64,000 nucleotides of DNA from Alligator mississippiensis (GCF_030867095.1 NC_081831.1:72306716-72370715), one strand, 5' to 3'. Positions 38,872 through 49,847 are shown, counted from the stretch's first letter. Translations and numbers: made by a program. The notes: a model not told the origin generated them from the letters alone.

Positions 38872-40237
38872 GGGTGGGTTATAATATACGTGGTCTCTGC
38901 TAGCTCGAAGATAAGGAGTCTCAAGGTTGGTCCCAAATTTGAGTCTCTACTCATGGAAGCTATCAAAGTTCAGGCTCACCAAGATTGGTCATTCCTGCCT
39001 CTACTTAGCCACATCCTCCCTTTTGGAACAGCTCACCAAGCCCTATCTTTTATCCCAGGTAAACTCCATACCAGCAGCACTTCTATTCAAGCTTTCCGTT
39101 CTTCAAATATTAGCAAATTAATCTCCACAACCCCGCCCAGAAGTAGCAACGTCTGTAAAACTGGGATAAGGACACTGGGGCAGAAAAGTTTCAGGGCCTT
39201 GGCCAAGATGCAAGAGGAAGATATGCCCAGACCTAGGTTCAGATCTCTGAGTTCCCAAACTTTGGCTCTGACTTTTCAAGGATGAAGGTCTAAGAGACTC
39301 AGATTGCCAAACAATAGCTCCTAAAACCATGCAGAAATCATACCCTCTGGATCTTTGTTACACATTTTTATTTAAGATGACAATTAAGGGCCTATATTTG
39401 TAAAAATAGAATTCTATTTTCATCTCCACCATTTCATCCCAGAAGCTTGAAAAAGAGGATTTCTTTACCGCAGGCTTTTTCCTGTCCACTCCAATCAGAT
39501 CAATAGTGATTCTCTCTCTTGTGTTTCAGAGAGACGAAGTTAACATGGCTCTTCCCCCTTCCTCTTCTATTGTATTTGTGCACCGTAGCCATGGGCAATG
39601 ATGTCAGCCCAGCTCTGGGCTTTGTGTCTGTTAGTTCAATTTGAGCAAAACTGCTGGAGCTAGCAGGACTTTAACATTCACTCAATTATTCAGCATAGCC
39701 AGATAATAAGATTATTTTTTTCATTCAGCCACACACATTAAGAATAGAAAGAATTATAAAAGCGGCCCAAACTGAGCAGGTTCCTGTGAAGTCGCACGCT
39801 GTCTATGGCTTCTCTATAGCCAAAATTTATATATTTTGCTATACCTGAGGTTGTCACTAAAATGACAGCTTTGACAACGCCAAGTCCCTTCCTTGCTCGT
39901 TCTTATTGTAGAATGAGAAGGGGGGGGAGGGAGTAATTTTAAAGTAGTATTAATATAGTTAATTAATTCCATAGATTTTAAGACGAGCCCCTATTACAAT
40001 CAGGTAGTCTGACCTCCTGCATAACATGGCCCATAAACTCCCTTCAGAGATTTCTGCACTAAATCCAACCAGAGGAGAATAGTGCTGGTGACTTGGACCC
40101 TTATTAGTAAAGCCACTGGGCTCTACTAACCAAGCTGCCCAGACCAGCTCCACGTTTCAGAAGACTTTCTATTACGTCTTGTGGTTTCCAGGCTCATGTT
40201 ACATTTGTGCTACCTGCCTTTGCTGTACACCTATGTT
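38872..40237. other. Non-coding stretch
   Basis: No supported gene. The 154-codon open frame starting at 38821 begins inside the microsatellite and has no family. Confidence 0.4.
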
Positions 40238-40720
40238 CATAGATTAATAGATTGTAAGGCCAGAAGGGACCTCGAAAGATCATAGGGTCCAGCCCCCTGC
40301 ACCAAGCAGGAAAGATAGTGAGGTCAAGGGACCCCAGCAAGGTGACTGTGCAATCTCCTCTTGAAGATTTCCAGGGTAGGCGACTGCAGCACCTCTGGAG
40401 GGAGCTTATACCACAGTCTGGACACTATGACTGTGAAAAAGTTTTTCCTAAAGTTGAGCCTGAATTGATCTCTCCAGGAGTTTGTGGCCATTGCTCCTGG
40501 TTTTCCCCTCAGGTGCCCTGGTGAAGAGTTACTCACCGAGCCCTCGATGCACTCCCCTAGTGTAGCGGTAAGCTGCTACCAGGTCCCCTCTCAGCCTTCT
40601 TTTCCTCAGGCTGAAGAGTCCCAGATACCTCAGCCTTTCCTCGTACGTTCAGAATAGGCCTCATATCATGAGATGCTGCATGATCTTCACAGCCCTGGTG
40701 TATGCTGAGAGTGCTCAGCC
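40238..40720 (-). mobile_element. CR1 LINE, 3' fragment
   Basis: Reverse-strand CR1 ending: tail at 40238 (TAGATTGTAAGGCCAGAAGG), then the C-terminal ORF2 text QFRLNFRKNFFTVIVSRLWY, with homology fading around 40650-40720. Stops and frameshifts present. Confidence 0.85.
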
Positions 40721-41362
40721 ACTCACAGATGGGGCCCCAATTCAATCTCGGGCCAATGGCCTGCTTAAGGTTGATACACCTAGATCGTGTGCAGATTACC
40801 TCCCCTCTTTAGAGAGGATGACAACACTAACTGTTACAATCATTATTTGGGGGGGATCAAAATTTTTAAGGAGCGGAGGCTCAATTTAGGCTCTTAAATC
40901 CATATTTAGATTCCCACATGGGTGGGCTAGTTGAAGTGCCAAGTGCCTGCCATCTTCCCCCAACATCAGCAAGTAGCCTTGCTTTTAGCTGTCTCTAAAA
41001 TCTTGGCATAGGTTTTTCACGCAGGGATTCCCGAACCTCTTCAGACAACACAACCCATTTCCCACACAGACCTCAGCTCCACCAGCCAGCACCTAACATG
41101 TGTTGTTCAGCTGTGCATGCTGAGCCTGAATGCAGCAATAATGGTGACTTACCATAGTCTCCTCCCCATGCTACTTTCCCAATGACATCAGTGGGTGCTT
41201 CGCTGCAGGACCATCAGAGTCTGTGGCTCTAAATACACCTCAGCCCACAAACAGCAGCTCAGAATAGAAACGACTTTCTCCTTTGATTGACTTCAACGTC
41301 TCTTACCTAGCTCAGACTATGTTACAACAACTGGAGCACTATAAAACACACACAGACAGAGC
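40721..41362. other. Non-coding stretch
   Basis: CAGGGATTCCCGAACC at 41022 resembles one hAT-type terminus but no partner end was found. Nothing else. Confidence 0.35.
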
Positions 41363-41370
41363 AGCTAGGG

Positions 41371-41557
41371 CAGGGGTGGGCAAAATGCAGCCCACAGGCC
41401 AGATGCAGCCCGCCAGGCCATTCTATTCGGCCCACGAAGCCCCTAAAAAATTTAGAAAATTAATAGTTATCTGCCCGTGGCTGCCTGTCACGTGGCCCTC
41501 GATGACTTGCCAAAACTCACCAAGTGGCCCTCTGCCTGAAACAGTTGCCCGCCCCTG
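41371..41557. mobile_element. hAT-type MITE, perfect 8-base duplication
   Basis: 187 bases. Left end CAGGGGTGGGCAAA; right end reverse complemented CAGGGGCGGGCAACT, a 14-base inverted repeat with very few mismatches. Flanked by identical AGCTAGGG at 41363-41370 and 41558-41565. Interior contains phrases of the GGCCC(T/A)(C/A)GA type common to this class. No transposase. Confidence 0.92.
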
Positions 41558-41565
41558 AGCTAGGG

Positions 41566-43763
41566 CCTGCCTTGATATTTGGGTAGAACAGCTCCAGTGT
41601 GGGGGGCAACCCTGTAGACTTCAAATCAGGGAAACGGCTAACACTCCCCAAGCAATGACTGTATTTCAACACAGCTATGACTAGCACAATGTCTACTACC
41701 CAGTAAATGTCCTTTATTCAACCTCCTGCCCCCTAAACACACATACAGAAAGAAACACAGATAGCTGCATGATCATCAGAATTATCTGTAACCAGGAGGC
41801 TATCAAAGAGTTTAGGCCTCATCTAAAAACAATTTGGTTTATAGGGCCTCCTCTACCCTGCCAAAATTTAAATCAAATTGTTATGGCTCATGAAACAGAT
41901 TTCTTTGGGGCTGTTAGAAAATTGCATGGCATGTGCTTTTATTGCCTTTTCAATGGGTGTGATCCAGAGGCCCCACACAATCCAGCATCAGTGGGAATGA
42001 ATTCAGTCAATCAACACCAAGGGCTTCAACTTATATCTGCACTGATTCACCTCATCCAGAGAGGAAGAGGTCTGGGAAAGGATCTCAGAGGGGCAGTTTG
42101 AGGATGAAAAGGAGCAACAGGAGAACACAGGGTGCAGAGGAACTTTTGAAGTCAGCAGAATTACTCTAGATTTGTGCCAACGTAAGCAAGAGCGGGCTCT
42201 GGCCTGCAAAACCAAATAAATTACCTCTGGGCAACAGAACCTCAAAGTCCTTGTCCAACAGCCTTTGGACCCTGCACAACTCGGACTCTTACTGGTCCAG
42301 GCCTATCCCCCCTGTCACTATGTCCCTGAATAAAGATCAGTACCTAGTTTGCCTTTGCTCATTTCACCACTTCCTCTTCTAAGTCCAGCCCCAACCCTGA
42401 CTCCACTTCCCAACTCACTGTGAAGTTTAGGAACATCTAACAGCATCCTGCCCCTGGCTGCTTGGCACAGGATCAAACCCAGCTGGATGCCGTTTGCAAA
42501 GGAAACATGAACAAACCCTGAAGGCGCAGTCAGAAAAGGAATGCAGTACACAGACACATGCACAGTCTGTCGTATCAAAGGGTGCTATGTTAGCAGTTAT
42601 GATCAGCGTACATCAGTTGAATAGGTGGGTCATTTTTGGACACGACCTATCATACACATTCATTCATAACCAACGTCACCAATATTTGTCCCAATTCCAA
42701 CATTCCTTCAGTTTTCTAACAACTTCATTTAAATCCAATTAAAAGGATTTTTTGACATGGTCAACAGCTCATGCCCTGAGTGTAAGCTGCCTATAGCTAG
42801 TGTATTAAATCCCCAGAAGTTTTCAGGAAAGCTCCCTCCACCTGAAGTTATTTAATTTGAATTAGTTGATATATTTGTAGTCTAATTTCCCACTATCAAT
42901 GAACTGACGTAACAGAGAGGCAGCCGCTTTCCAAAAGACTGGATGGTCATTTGTAACCATTAAAAAAGCCATGGATGTAAATTATGATAATGAATGTATC
43001 AGCAGAAATCTTTTGTGCTAATTGAAACAAAGTTTCTATCAAATGTGGTTTGATACTATCCAGCCTCCCATGGAGATTATGGAACAGAGAGAGGGAACAT
43101 AATGTTTGAACATCAACATTATGTTCTGGACGTCAGTACAGTACATCAGAGAAAGATGCAACTGCCATCAACATGAAAAACCTTAATGTAACCTGCCAAG
43201 GGATCAGGCATCTCTGGGGATTGGTAAAGGCTATTCAGTCCTTCAAATTCCTGGCTGTTGGTATCAAATCCTACTAATTGGTTGCTCTCAGGATGTTGGT
43301 TGACAGTACGTCAAAAGTCTTCTGTGATCCAGATCAAGCAGGACCTTAAATGGGTGCTAAAGGACACCCTTGCTGGACACAAAAGCTCCCAGAGGGAATC
43401 TAGCCTGAGCAAAAGGAGACTGAGAGCATGCTTAAAAAGAGGGATCTTTAATGCCCAATCAAGCACCCTTGGTGGAGAAATAACTGGGGCATCGGATCAG
43501 TACTAGGAAGAATTTCACAGGCACCCTCAACCCCCTCCCACATCCTGCAATCTTGGGATTCCTTGTTTTTCCCCTCCATCATACAGCTCACCTGGCCTGG
43601 TCTATGAAAATTAAAAGATCTCCACTGAAAGTAGAATGACTTCAGTAACCTGAAGGAAAGAACCTTGAGCTATGCAGCCGGAAGAATGAAAGTGCTACAC
43701 CAACTTATTGTCATTAGTAACTGAAGATGAAGCATGGCAGAAACTGTCAGGCAGAATAGTGTG
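41566..43763. other. Non-coding stretch
   Basis: No gene supported. 42780-43060 is AT-rich with no transposon text and is a candidate conserved element. Confidence 0.4.
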
Positions 43764-43808
43764 AGTGAGCATGTGTGTGCATGCATGTGCATGTGTATAT
43801 GCGTGCGC
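43764..43808. repeat. TG-rich simple repeat
   Basis: Irregular (TG/CA)n with GCATG interruptions. Confidence 0.6.
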
Positions 43809-43848
43809 TCAATTAAACAACCTATTTTATAGTGGCACAAAAATGCCT

Positions 43849-43956
43849 GGGCATTTTTACACGTGCTGGGGGGGGGAGAAGGGAAGCACTTTAATTAGAG
43901 TAGTTCCAAAAGCTGCTCTAATTAAAGCGCCTGCAGCATCTCATGTATCAGTGTCC
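43849..43956. mobile_element. Palindromic MITE, copy 1 of a pair
   Basis: Outer ends GGGCATTTTTACACGTG and, reverse complemented, GGACACTGATACATGAG. Inner 18-base arms at 43886-43903 and 43913-43930 around a 9-base loop, with two mismatches. No coding capacity. Confidence 0.6.
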
Positions 43957-44046
43957 CTGTGCTTCAAACTGGTGGCAAGAGTGCTTTATCTAAAGCTCAT
44001 TGAATAAGCTTTAATTAAAACATCCCTGCTGCCCTTATGAAGCGTA

Positions 44047-44188
44047 GAGACACTGATACGCAAGACACAGAGGCTGGCTGGAGCATGCTAATTACCATAC
44101 TCCAACAGAGTCAATTAATCAAATCTGCTCCGACGCACTGTAATTACAGTGCATTGAAGCAGCCTCCTGGATCACATACAGGCACCCC
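44047..44188. mobile_element. Palindromic MITE, copy 2 of a pair
   Basis: Outer ends GAGACACTGATACGCAAGA and, reverse complemented, GGGGTGCCTGTATGTGATC. Each half holds its own small hairpin (TGCTAATTACCATACTCC on the left, GCACTGTAATTACAGTGC on the right, the latter a perfect palindrome). The segment 43940-43975 also pairs with 44035-44065, so copies 1 and 2 face one another and may be one larger unit. Confidence 0.55.
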
Positions 44189-46249
44189 ATGACTAAAAAT
44201 TTTCACTTAATGGTGAGATATTGCCTCACCCATTACCACACCATCTTACTGTAAAATTAGGTTGCATCACATTCATTCTAGGATCAAGCAACAGTATCAA
44301 CCACAGAAGTGTGAAGAGTCATTTCAGACTCGTATCATAATTTACATGCTACTTAAACTTTCTCTTCCCCGATCTGCTGCCTCATAAAAGCAACACCAAA
44401 AATATATTAGAGTGACATTTGAAATCTGTCACTGCATTAGTCATTCTGTCAGGGCCATGGAGGGAACCTCACTGAACGCTACCAGGGAAATAATTTGCTG
44501 AAGCATCAGCTGAAGCAGTGAATTGCAACTCATTGAAATCCTTGTACCTGATCAGGCAACGGAAGCAACTGAAGCCAGGGCTTGATTATGCACAGAGAAG
44601 ATGCATAAAGCAAACACTGTATTGATTCGTAGTCACCAGGGTGTGATAACTACTGTGGGTCCTTCCTATCTCTATCACTCAAAGGTAACCAAGTGGGAAA
44701 AGGTGGCATCAGTGATGTCTTCAATTTCAATAAGCAGTTGAAAGAAACACAGAAATCCATTACACAACACATGGTTCACCCTTCCCTCCGAGAGCTACAC
44801 CTTGCTCTGTACAGCCTAGACAAGGTGTGGAGGAGCCGTGTTGCTGCAGGAGACCTCAGGAGGAATTGAGGCCGATTCAGCCACAATCCCTCCCAGGATC
44901 CTCTGAGACCATTTCAGCATGTATTCCCTGCCCCGATCTGTCCCAAGAGGGCTCCTGCAGAGACCAGAAAGTGAGGAGGTTTGAAGTGTTCACTCCCTTT
45001 TGTGCAGCCATTTGGGCCTGGCCACAATCTGGGCTGAAATATCCATGACCTCTCCCCACTCCCCCAGTCAAAGGTCAGGTCACTGAATGCAAGAAGAGCA
45101 TGAAGAATGAACCCACCGAATGAGGAGTCTGAATTCAGCTCAGCTGATGCACCTCTTTACTTAATTTCTAATCATACCCTCAACTAGGTTCAATCAGCAT
45201 ATGTTCATCAAGGTCAACAGAGCTGGCCCCAGGGATAACAGCTGCACATCTGACTCACTCACTTTAATCGTGAATTTGGACAACAGAATAACTTCCCCAG
45301 GCCACCCGTTCCATCCATCTCTGTTCTAGCAGGCTACACATCTCCCCCACTAGCTTTCTCTGAAATGCTAGGCAAATGCATGATAAGTTAGGGAAGGTGG
45401 CACTGGCACCTAGGAAACACCAGGACAGAAAAAAGGAGCAGTCACATAATAGACATGGAAACAAACAAAAAGGGTAGCACAGAAAGTCCAAAGAGCAGCC
45501 TTGGTGTTACTGCCCCTCTGACTCAAGTCTCCCTGTGGAATAGGCTAGTTGTGTGTGTTTCCTATAAGCAAAGGAAATGTGCTCCACTCAAAGGAGAGCA
45601 CACTGGGCTTTTCCAGCAAAGTGGCCTGCTCCGTAGCAGTAAGAGAGGTCAGCTCAGCAAGTAGACCAGAGTATGAAGGGGGAGTCCTCAGTGCCTGTGG
45701 CAAATTCACTGTTCTCCGGGGGGAGGGCCCTGTTGTCAAACATTCTGTATTACAGGAAAGAACAGGCTGAAAAGGAAGAGGATCACATCTAGCAATGCAG
45801 AACCTCTCTTCACGCTTAAAAGACAGCAGGGCTTCACTTTCATTGAGGTGAAAATCGCCAATAGGAGATTCCCCATAAAAGTGTCCCAAGAGACTGAAAT
45901 GACGACTCACACAATGCATCACCTCGACAGACCACAGTTCAACCGAGAGACTCTCCAGGAGCTTTAAAGACCGCTGGCCAGGTTCCCAGCTAGTGTGAGC
46001 CAATGTACTTCCATTTTCAATGGAGTGATTCTGATTAACAGCTCAGGATCTAACCATACAGATCTTAACACTTCACTTACAACTGCAGCATAGCCCTCAA
46101 GGTAGCACAAAGAAGACATGTAACACAAATGTCACATCATTGCTGATGTGCTGAAGAGACAAAGCCAAACTCCCTACTTATACACCCCAAAGTCACTCCC
46201 AAGTAACTGTTCAACTGCCTGGCTGTTGATAGCTACTGTGGAGTGTCCT
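44189..46249. other. Non-coding stretch
   Basis: No supported gene or repeat. A 152-codon frame (45545-46003 -) has no recognisable domain. Confidence 0.4.
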
Positions 46250-46493
46250 AGGCCACTGGGCCAGGCAGGCCACAAATTAGCCCCCACCCTCCTAGACTGC
46301 CACACTGATCCCCTTCTCCTGCCCATTCTGCTACTCTGCCTTTTGCTCCCTCCACTCTGCTCCCTGACTGAGCTGCTGCTCTGCTTTCTGCTCCCTTCCC
46401 TATCTGCCTGTCCTCTCCCTAATCTGTTGCATGCCCCATAAAGAGGCTGCCCATGCCACTTGTGGCACCCATGACACAGGTTAGCCACCCCTG
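46250..46493. mobile_element. hAT-type transposon fragment, one terminus recognised
   Basis: The right edge reads, reverse complemented, CAGGGGTGGCTAACCTGTGT, a typical hAT-type end, followed inward by GGTGCCACAAGTGGCATGGG. The left terminus and a flanking duplication were not found, so the left boundary is a guess. Confidence 0.4.
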
Positions 46494-46869
46494 TTCTTTG
46501 CTCCTTGCAAGTTGGTGATTTCACAATTTTTCTGTCTTGTGCTGCAGAAGAAAAACTGTCATCAGGCAAATAAATAGACTCAGGGTGCTGACAGAAGTGA
46601 CATTTGTCACATGATCACCCCCTTGAAAGCACTCTATAGCTGTGCTGACAGAAGTGCATGGCTGCAGAGCATTTTAAAATTGTCCAATCACACAATAAAT
46701 TAACCCTCATCTAATGAGAATTTAGATGAAGATGCTCCAAAGTGGAGCACCTTCATTAACTTCTGCTAGTCCCTGCACATGATTGGGGCTGTCTGCAGGG
46801 TGGGAGGAAGGAGAAGGGAAGGGAGAGAGCTCTAGGCTGGGGTTTGCTGGGTTGAGGCTGGGAGCCCAC
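46494..46869. other. Non-coding stretch
   Basis: Nothing recognised; G-rich near 46797-46830. Confidence 0.35.
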
Positions 46870-46935
46870 ACGGGGAGTGCCTGGTGGGGTACCTGCTAGT
46901 TCAGGTATCTGTGCTCCTTCTGCAGGTCTTGGTGG
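46870..46935 (-). mobile_element. Tx1-like LINE, ORF2 remnant (3' piece)
   Basis: On the - strand reads FHQDLQKEHRYLN, a stop, then QVPHQALPVWA. This fits the segment of Tx1-type L1-clade LINE proteins that ends in a phrase like HQCLPTRAFLH. It continues the piece at 47139-47745, from which it is separated by a CR1 insertion. The left limit is uncertain. Confidence 0.55.
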
Positions 46936-46941
46936 AAGATT

Positions 46942-47132
46942 TCATAGACATTAGGGCTGGAAGGGACCTTGAAGATCATCAAGTCCAGTCCCCTGCCCCA
47001 GGGGCAGGAAGTTAGCTAGGGTCAAAGGATCTCAGCAAGATAAGCATCCAAACATTTCTTGAATGAGTCCAGAGTACGTGCCTGCACCACTTCCAGAGGG
47101 AGTCTATTCCAGACCTTGGGGGCCCGAGCAGT
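46942..47132 (-). mobile_element. CR1 LINE 3' end inserted in a Tx1-like LINE
   Basis: The 3'-most 190 bases of CR1 in reverse orientation (tail TTCATAGACATTAGGGCTGG, then text matching the 8433 copy), cut at GCAGTA. Flanked by AAGATT on both sides (46936-46941 and 47133-47138), a likely 6-base target duplication. Tx1-like coding text lies on both sides, so the CR1 copy came later. Confidence 0.85.
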
Positions 47133-47138
47133 AAGATT

Positions 47139-47745
47139 CACTCCCACACAGCCTAGTTGTCACCAGGTAGTAAATCTACCAGTGATGTGGTGTCTCTTGC
47201 CATATCTTGTGGTGGTTCACCAGGGTCACCACAGTAGCGTTGTGTGGCTTGTATTTCTCTCGAAAGCACTTCAGGATCTTGTAAAACCATGGGGAAAGCA
47301 TGGTTCACAGGCTCCTGTTAGTCACTGTGCGCACTTGCCACTGTCACAGCAATTGCCCTGCAAAATACTTAACAAAGCTGGCTGTTTTAGAATCCACCCC
47401 TGCTGCCAGTTTGCAAACCTGGCTCATGTACTTGGCCCAGAGGAAGAGAAGGACGTCTGGCATCCCTCTGCCTCTGGACCGTTTTGCTTTGTACAGCTTG
47501 GCCCTCACCACTGTATCCCAAGTGGAGATCCAAAAGAAACACACCTGGCTCTCTGGATTCTGTGAACGACTTGTTCTGAGGTGGGGAAGACTAGAGCGGT
47601 GTGTAGCAGCATCAGCAGGGGCACCACCTTCATCAGTGACACCCCCCTACCCCCACTTTGACAGGCAGCGTGATTTGGGAACAAAAGTCCTGTTTCAAGG
47701 TAGCTTTTAAAGTTCCGGGCTGCTCCAGAAACTCCAGGAGGATCA
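47139..47745 (-). mobile_element. Tx1-like LINE, ORF2 remnant (main piece)
   Basis: Two frames on the - strand give the region after the reverse-transcriptase core: RGVSLMKVVPLLMLLHTALV, FPTSEQVVHRIQRARCVSF, then WDTVVRAKLYKA, RGRGMPDVLLFLWAKYMSQV, FVKYFAGQLL, and WFYKILKCFREKYKPHN. The order (LxLKVVxLPxLLH, VFP, RIQRA, GVPDLxLFxxAKY) is that of Tx1/L1-clade elements and not of CR1. There is a frameshift between CVSF and the WDTVV part, plus at least three stops, so it is old and dead. The endonuclease and catalytic RT core are outside the fragment. Confidence 0.7.
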
Positions 47746-49410
47746 GTCACTTCAATTCAAGAGAAAGCCCTCAGTAGACCAGCCAGTCTAATAAATGAGT
47801 TTTTATTTTATGCTTCAAAGATTAACTCCATTTTTTTTGGTTGTGGCCTGTTCTGGTGCAAAAAGCCAGCGGATGAACTGCCCCCTGGCAATTCGATGCA
47901 CAGCGCCTCGTGCTGACTCAGCTACATGCAGTGGGGATTACGCACGGAGGGCAGGCAGTCAGACAGTGCTCATTCTGGCAGGCTTAATCCTGGACCTGCT
48001 TTAAAGCTGGCAATTCGTCCTCTGTCTCTGTCCCCTTTCACTGTCTTAGAGCAGAGGGCAGTGCTGAGAAATTAGACCACACGCCCAACAAGTCATATAA
48101 ACACCTGCAAAAAGCAGAATAAAATAAACAGGGTGCACAATAACCCACCAGCATGCAGTTCTTATTGGATACTGGTCACAGGGTTTCTAAGCAGGATAGC
48201 CGCTGATTCTGCCCAAGTGATCGACGTTTATTTCCTCCCTGGTCAGTAAATTGTGCCGAGTAAAAGTAAGAGCGGCTCCTCACCACAAGATGGCAGTTTT
48301 TCTCTTCTTATAGCAGCTCCTCTGCCTTTCCCTGCAATTTGTCATAACTTTTCCAACTCACAGCACAGGAAAAGCCTCTGCGACTGCCGCTTCACAGAAA
48401 AGAACAGGGAGGGGGTTTGGCTATCTGCAAATAAGCAAACTCTGGTCACAATTTACAAACTCGCTGCAACTATCAAAGGTTTTTCCTATAGTCTTCTCTT
48501 TACTTTCTCCAGGTATGAAAAATTACACTTCTGTTTGTGCAGAGAAGCAAGCACTCTTGCCTAGTGCTGTCTCTAAGAACGATTATTGCAGTTGGATTGA
48601 TTACCTTGTGAAGGGGTTAATCTAGCCATTACTATTACTTCGAAACATTTCTCCTCCTATTTTAAGAGCGCAATGATCCCAGTTAAGCAACGACCAGGTT
48701 GCTTTATAAAGTACCGTACCCTCATCAGCCCCAGTCGATTCAGGTCCTGCCCCTCGGGTCTACGATGAGGAGCAGCCGCGCGCAGGTGTGATGCCCACAG
48801 AACTGGCTTCAGCAGAATGCTGCTACTGCCGAGCCGCCTTCGCCCAAGCACTTAAGTGACCCTGGGGACTTCTTGTTGCCTGTTTCTTTTAGGGGAAGAA
48901 ATTGATTACACAAATTGGGATCTCTGATACAAACAGGGAACACGTACCAAGCCCTGCTTCCCTGCCGTGGTAGCAGCCGGCAGTTTCCTCGCTCAGACGT
49001 CCAAGTCTGCCTTTCCAATCAGCTCCGGGACAAGATCCATTTCTGTCTCTTTCTGAAGACTGTCACACCTGTACCTCCTACCAGCTACTGACTTCCACCA
49101 GCTTTCTGACGCTGTCGCACCCGAGGCAGCGGGGCCGCTTCCCTTGCCCTCCTTCGTTCCCGTCTCGAGCAGAGTATCACGGGGCAGCGCACGCTGGCTC
49201 TTTGGACGCGTTTGAGAACCAGTGTGCCCTGCTCAGTGCCGCCCCTCCTGCCACCCCCCTTTGGCACTCTTGTTATGAACCTTTGGCCTCTGCTCCTGGC
49301 CCTGTTTTCATTATAATTTGTCCCAAGTACTCAGTTGTCACCTTTCCTGCAGCCTCCCCGCCTGAGGGAGGCCAATAAGTTACTTACTGGGCCTAGACTT
49401 ACACAGCACG
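47746..49410. other. Non-coding stretch upstream of the minisatellite
   Basis: No supported gene. GC content rises from about 48700, with a CpG-rich patch at about 49100-49260 that may belong to the promoter domain of C1GALT1C1. Confidence 0.4.
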
Positions 49411-49620
49411 CGTGTCCCTGCCATGCACAGGGTGCGCCACACGCGTGTTCCTGCCACACATGGGGTACACCATATGCGTGCATGGCGTGCGCCACACGCG
49501 TGTCCCTGCCATGCACAGGGTGCGCCACACGCGTGTTCCTGCCACACATGGGGTACACGATATGCGTGCATGGCGTGCGCCACACGCGTGTCCCTGCTAT
49601 GCACAGGGTGCGCCACAGGT
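49411..49620. repeat. 88-bp minisatellite, about 2.4 copies
   Basis: The string CGTGTCCCTGC recurs at 49411, 49499 and 49587, giving an exact period of 88 bases with only a few substitutions between copies. Each unit contains a diverged internal repeat of GCGCCACACGCGTGT, so it looks like an older half-length unit that was itself duplicated. Each unit carries ACGCGT sites and many CpGs. It ends where the CpG island proper begins. 88 is not a multiple of 3, and the open frames across it are not conserved coding sequence. Confidence 0.9.
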
Positions 49621-49754
49621 GTGCGCCCGGGCCGTTGAGCGCGCGACGGGTGGAGGGGGAGGGGCTGTGCAACGGTTCCGACGCGAGCCCCGCCCCCCGG
49701 CCGCCACGACCAGCGAGTGGAAGCCGGAATTTGGCTAGAAGGGACGCTCCGCAG

Positions 49755-49779
49755 CACTTCCGCCACGTGGCCGGAAGTG
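49755..49779. promoter_or_regulatory. Palindromic ETS / E-box / ETS promoter cluster
   Basis: CACTTCCG at 49755-49762 (ETS/GABPA core on the - strand), CACGTG E-box at 49764-49769, and CCGGAAGTG at 49771-49779 (ETS core on the + strand). The block is an almost perfect inverted repeat centred on the E-box and sits about 70-90 bases before the putative exon 1 donor. ETS (GABPA) and USF/MYC-type E-boxes are common in TATA-less CpG promoters; no TATA box is evident here. Binding is inferred, not shown. Confidence 0.6.
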
Positions 49780-49847
49780 GAAGTAGAGCTGCCTTCCTGT
49801 GCGGGTTGTGGGGTGTCCTACTTCGTCCCGTGCGTCTGGCGGTCCCG
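49780..49847 (+). other. C1GALT1C1: Untranslated first exon of C1GALT1C1 (3' part)
   Basis: A strong donor (CCCG/GTGAGT) follows position 49847 inside the CpG island, and a pyrimidine-rich acceptor ending TTTGCAG lies at 50574-50580. Splicing them would place the ATG 5 bases into exon 2 with an intron of 733 bases. The transcription start cannot be read from sequence; I place it near or just downstream of the ETS/E-box cluster at 49755. The donor, acceptor and homology are seen; that they are joined is inferred from the usual C1GALT1C1 layout of a non-coding exon followed by one coding exon. Confidence 0.65.

Noticed and set aside
41022-41200. Another hAT-type element starting CAGGGATTCCCGAACC
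   Set aside because: Only one end is visible; no partner terminus or 8-base duplication was found.
45545-46003. 152-codon open frame on the - strand
   Set aside because: No domain, no splice context; the antisense strand also has an open frame.
49411-49620. Regularly spaced repeats resembling a CRISPR array
   Set aside because: Whole 88-base units repeat, with no unique spacers between, in a vertebrate genome. It is a minisatellite.
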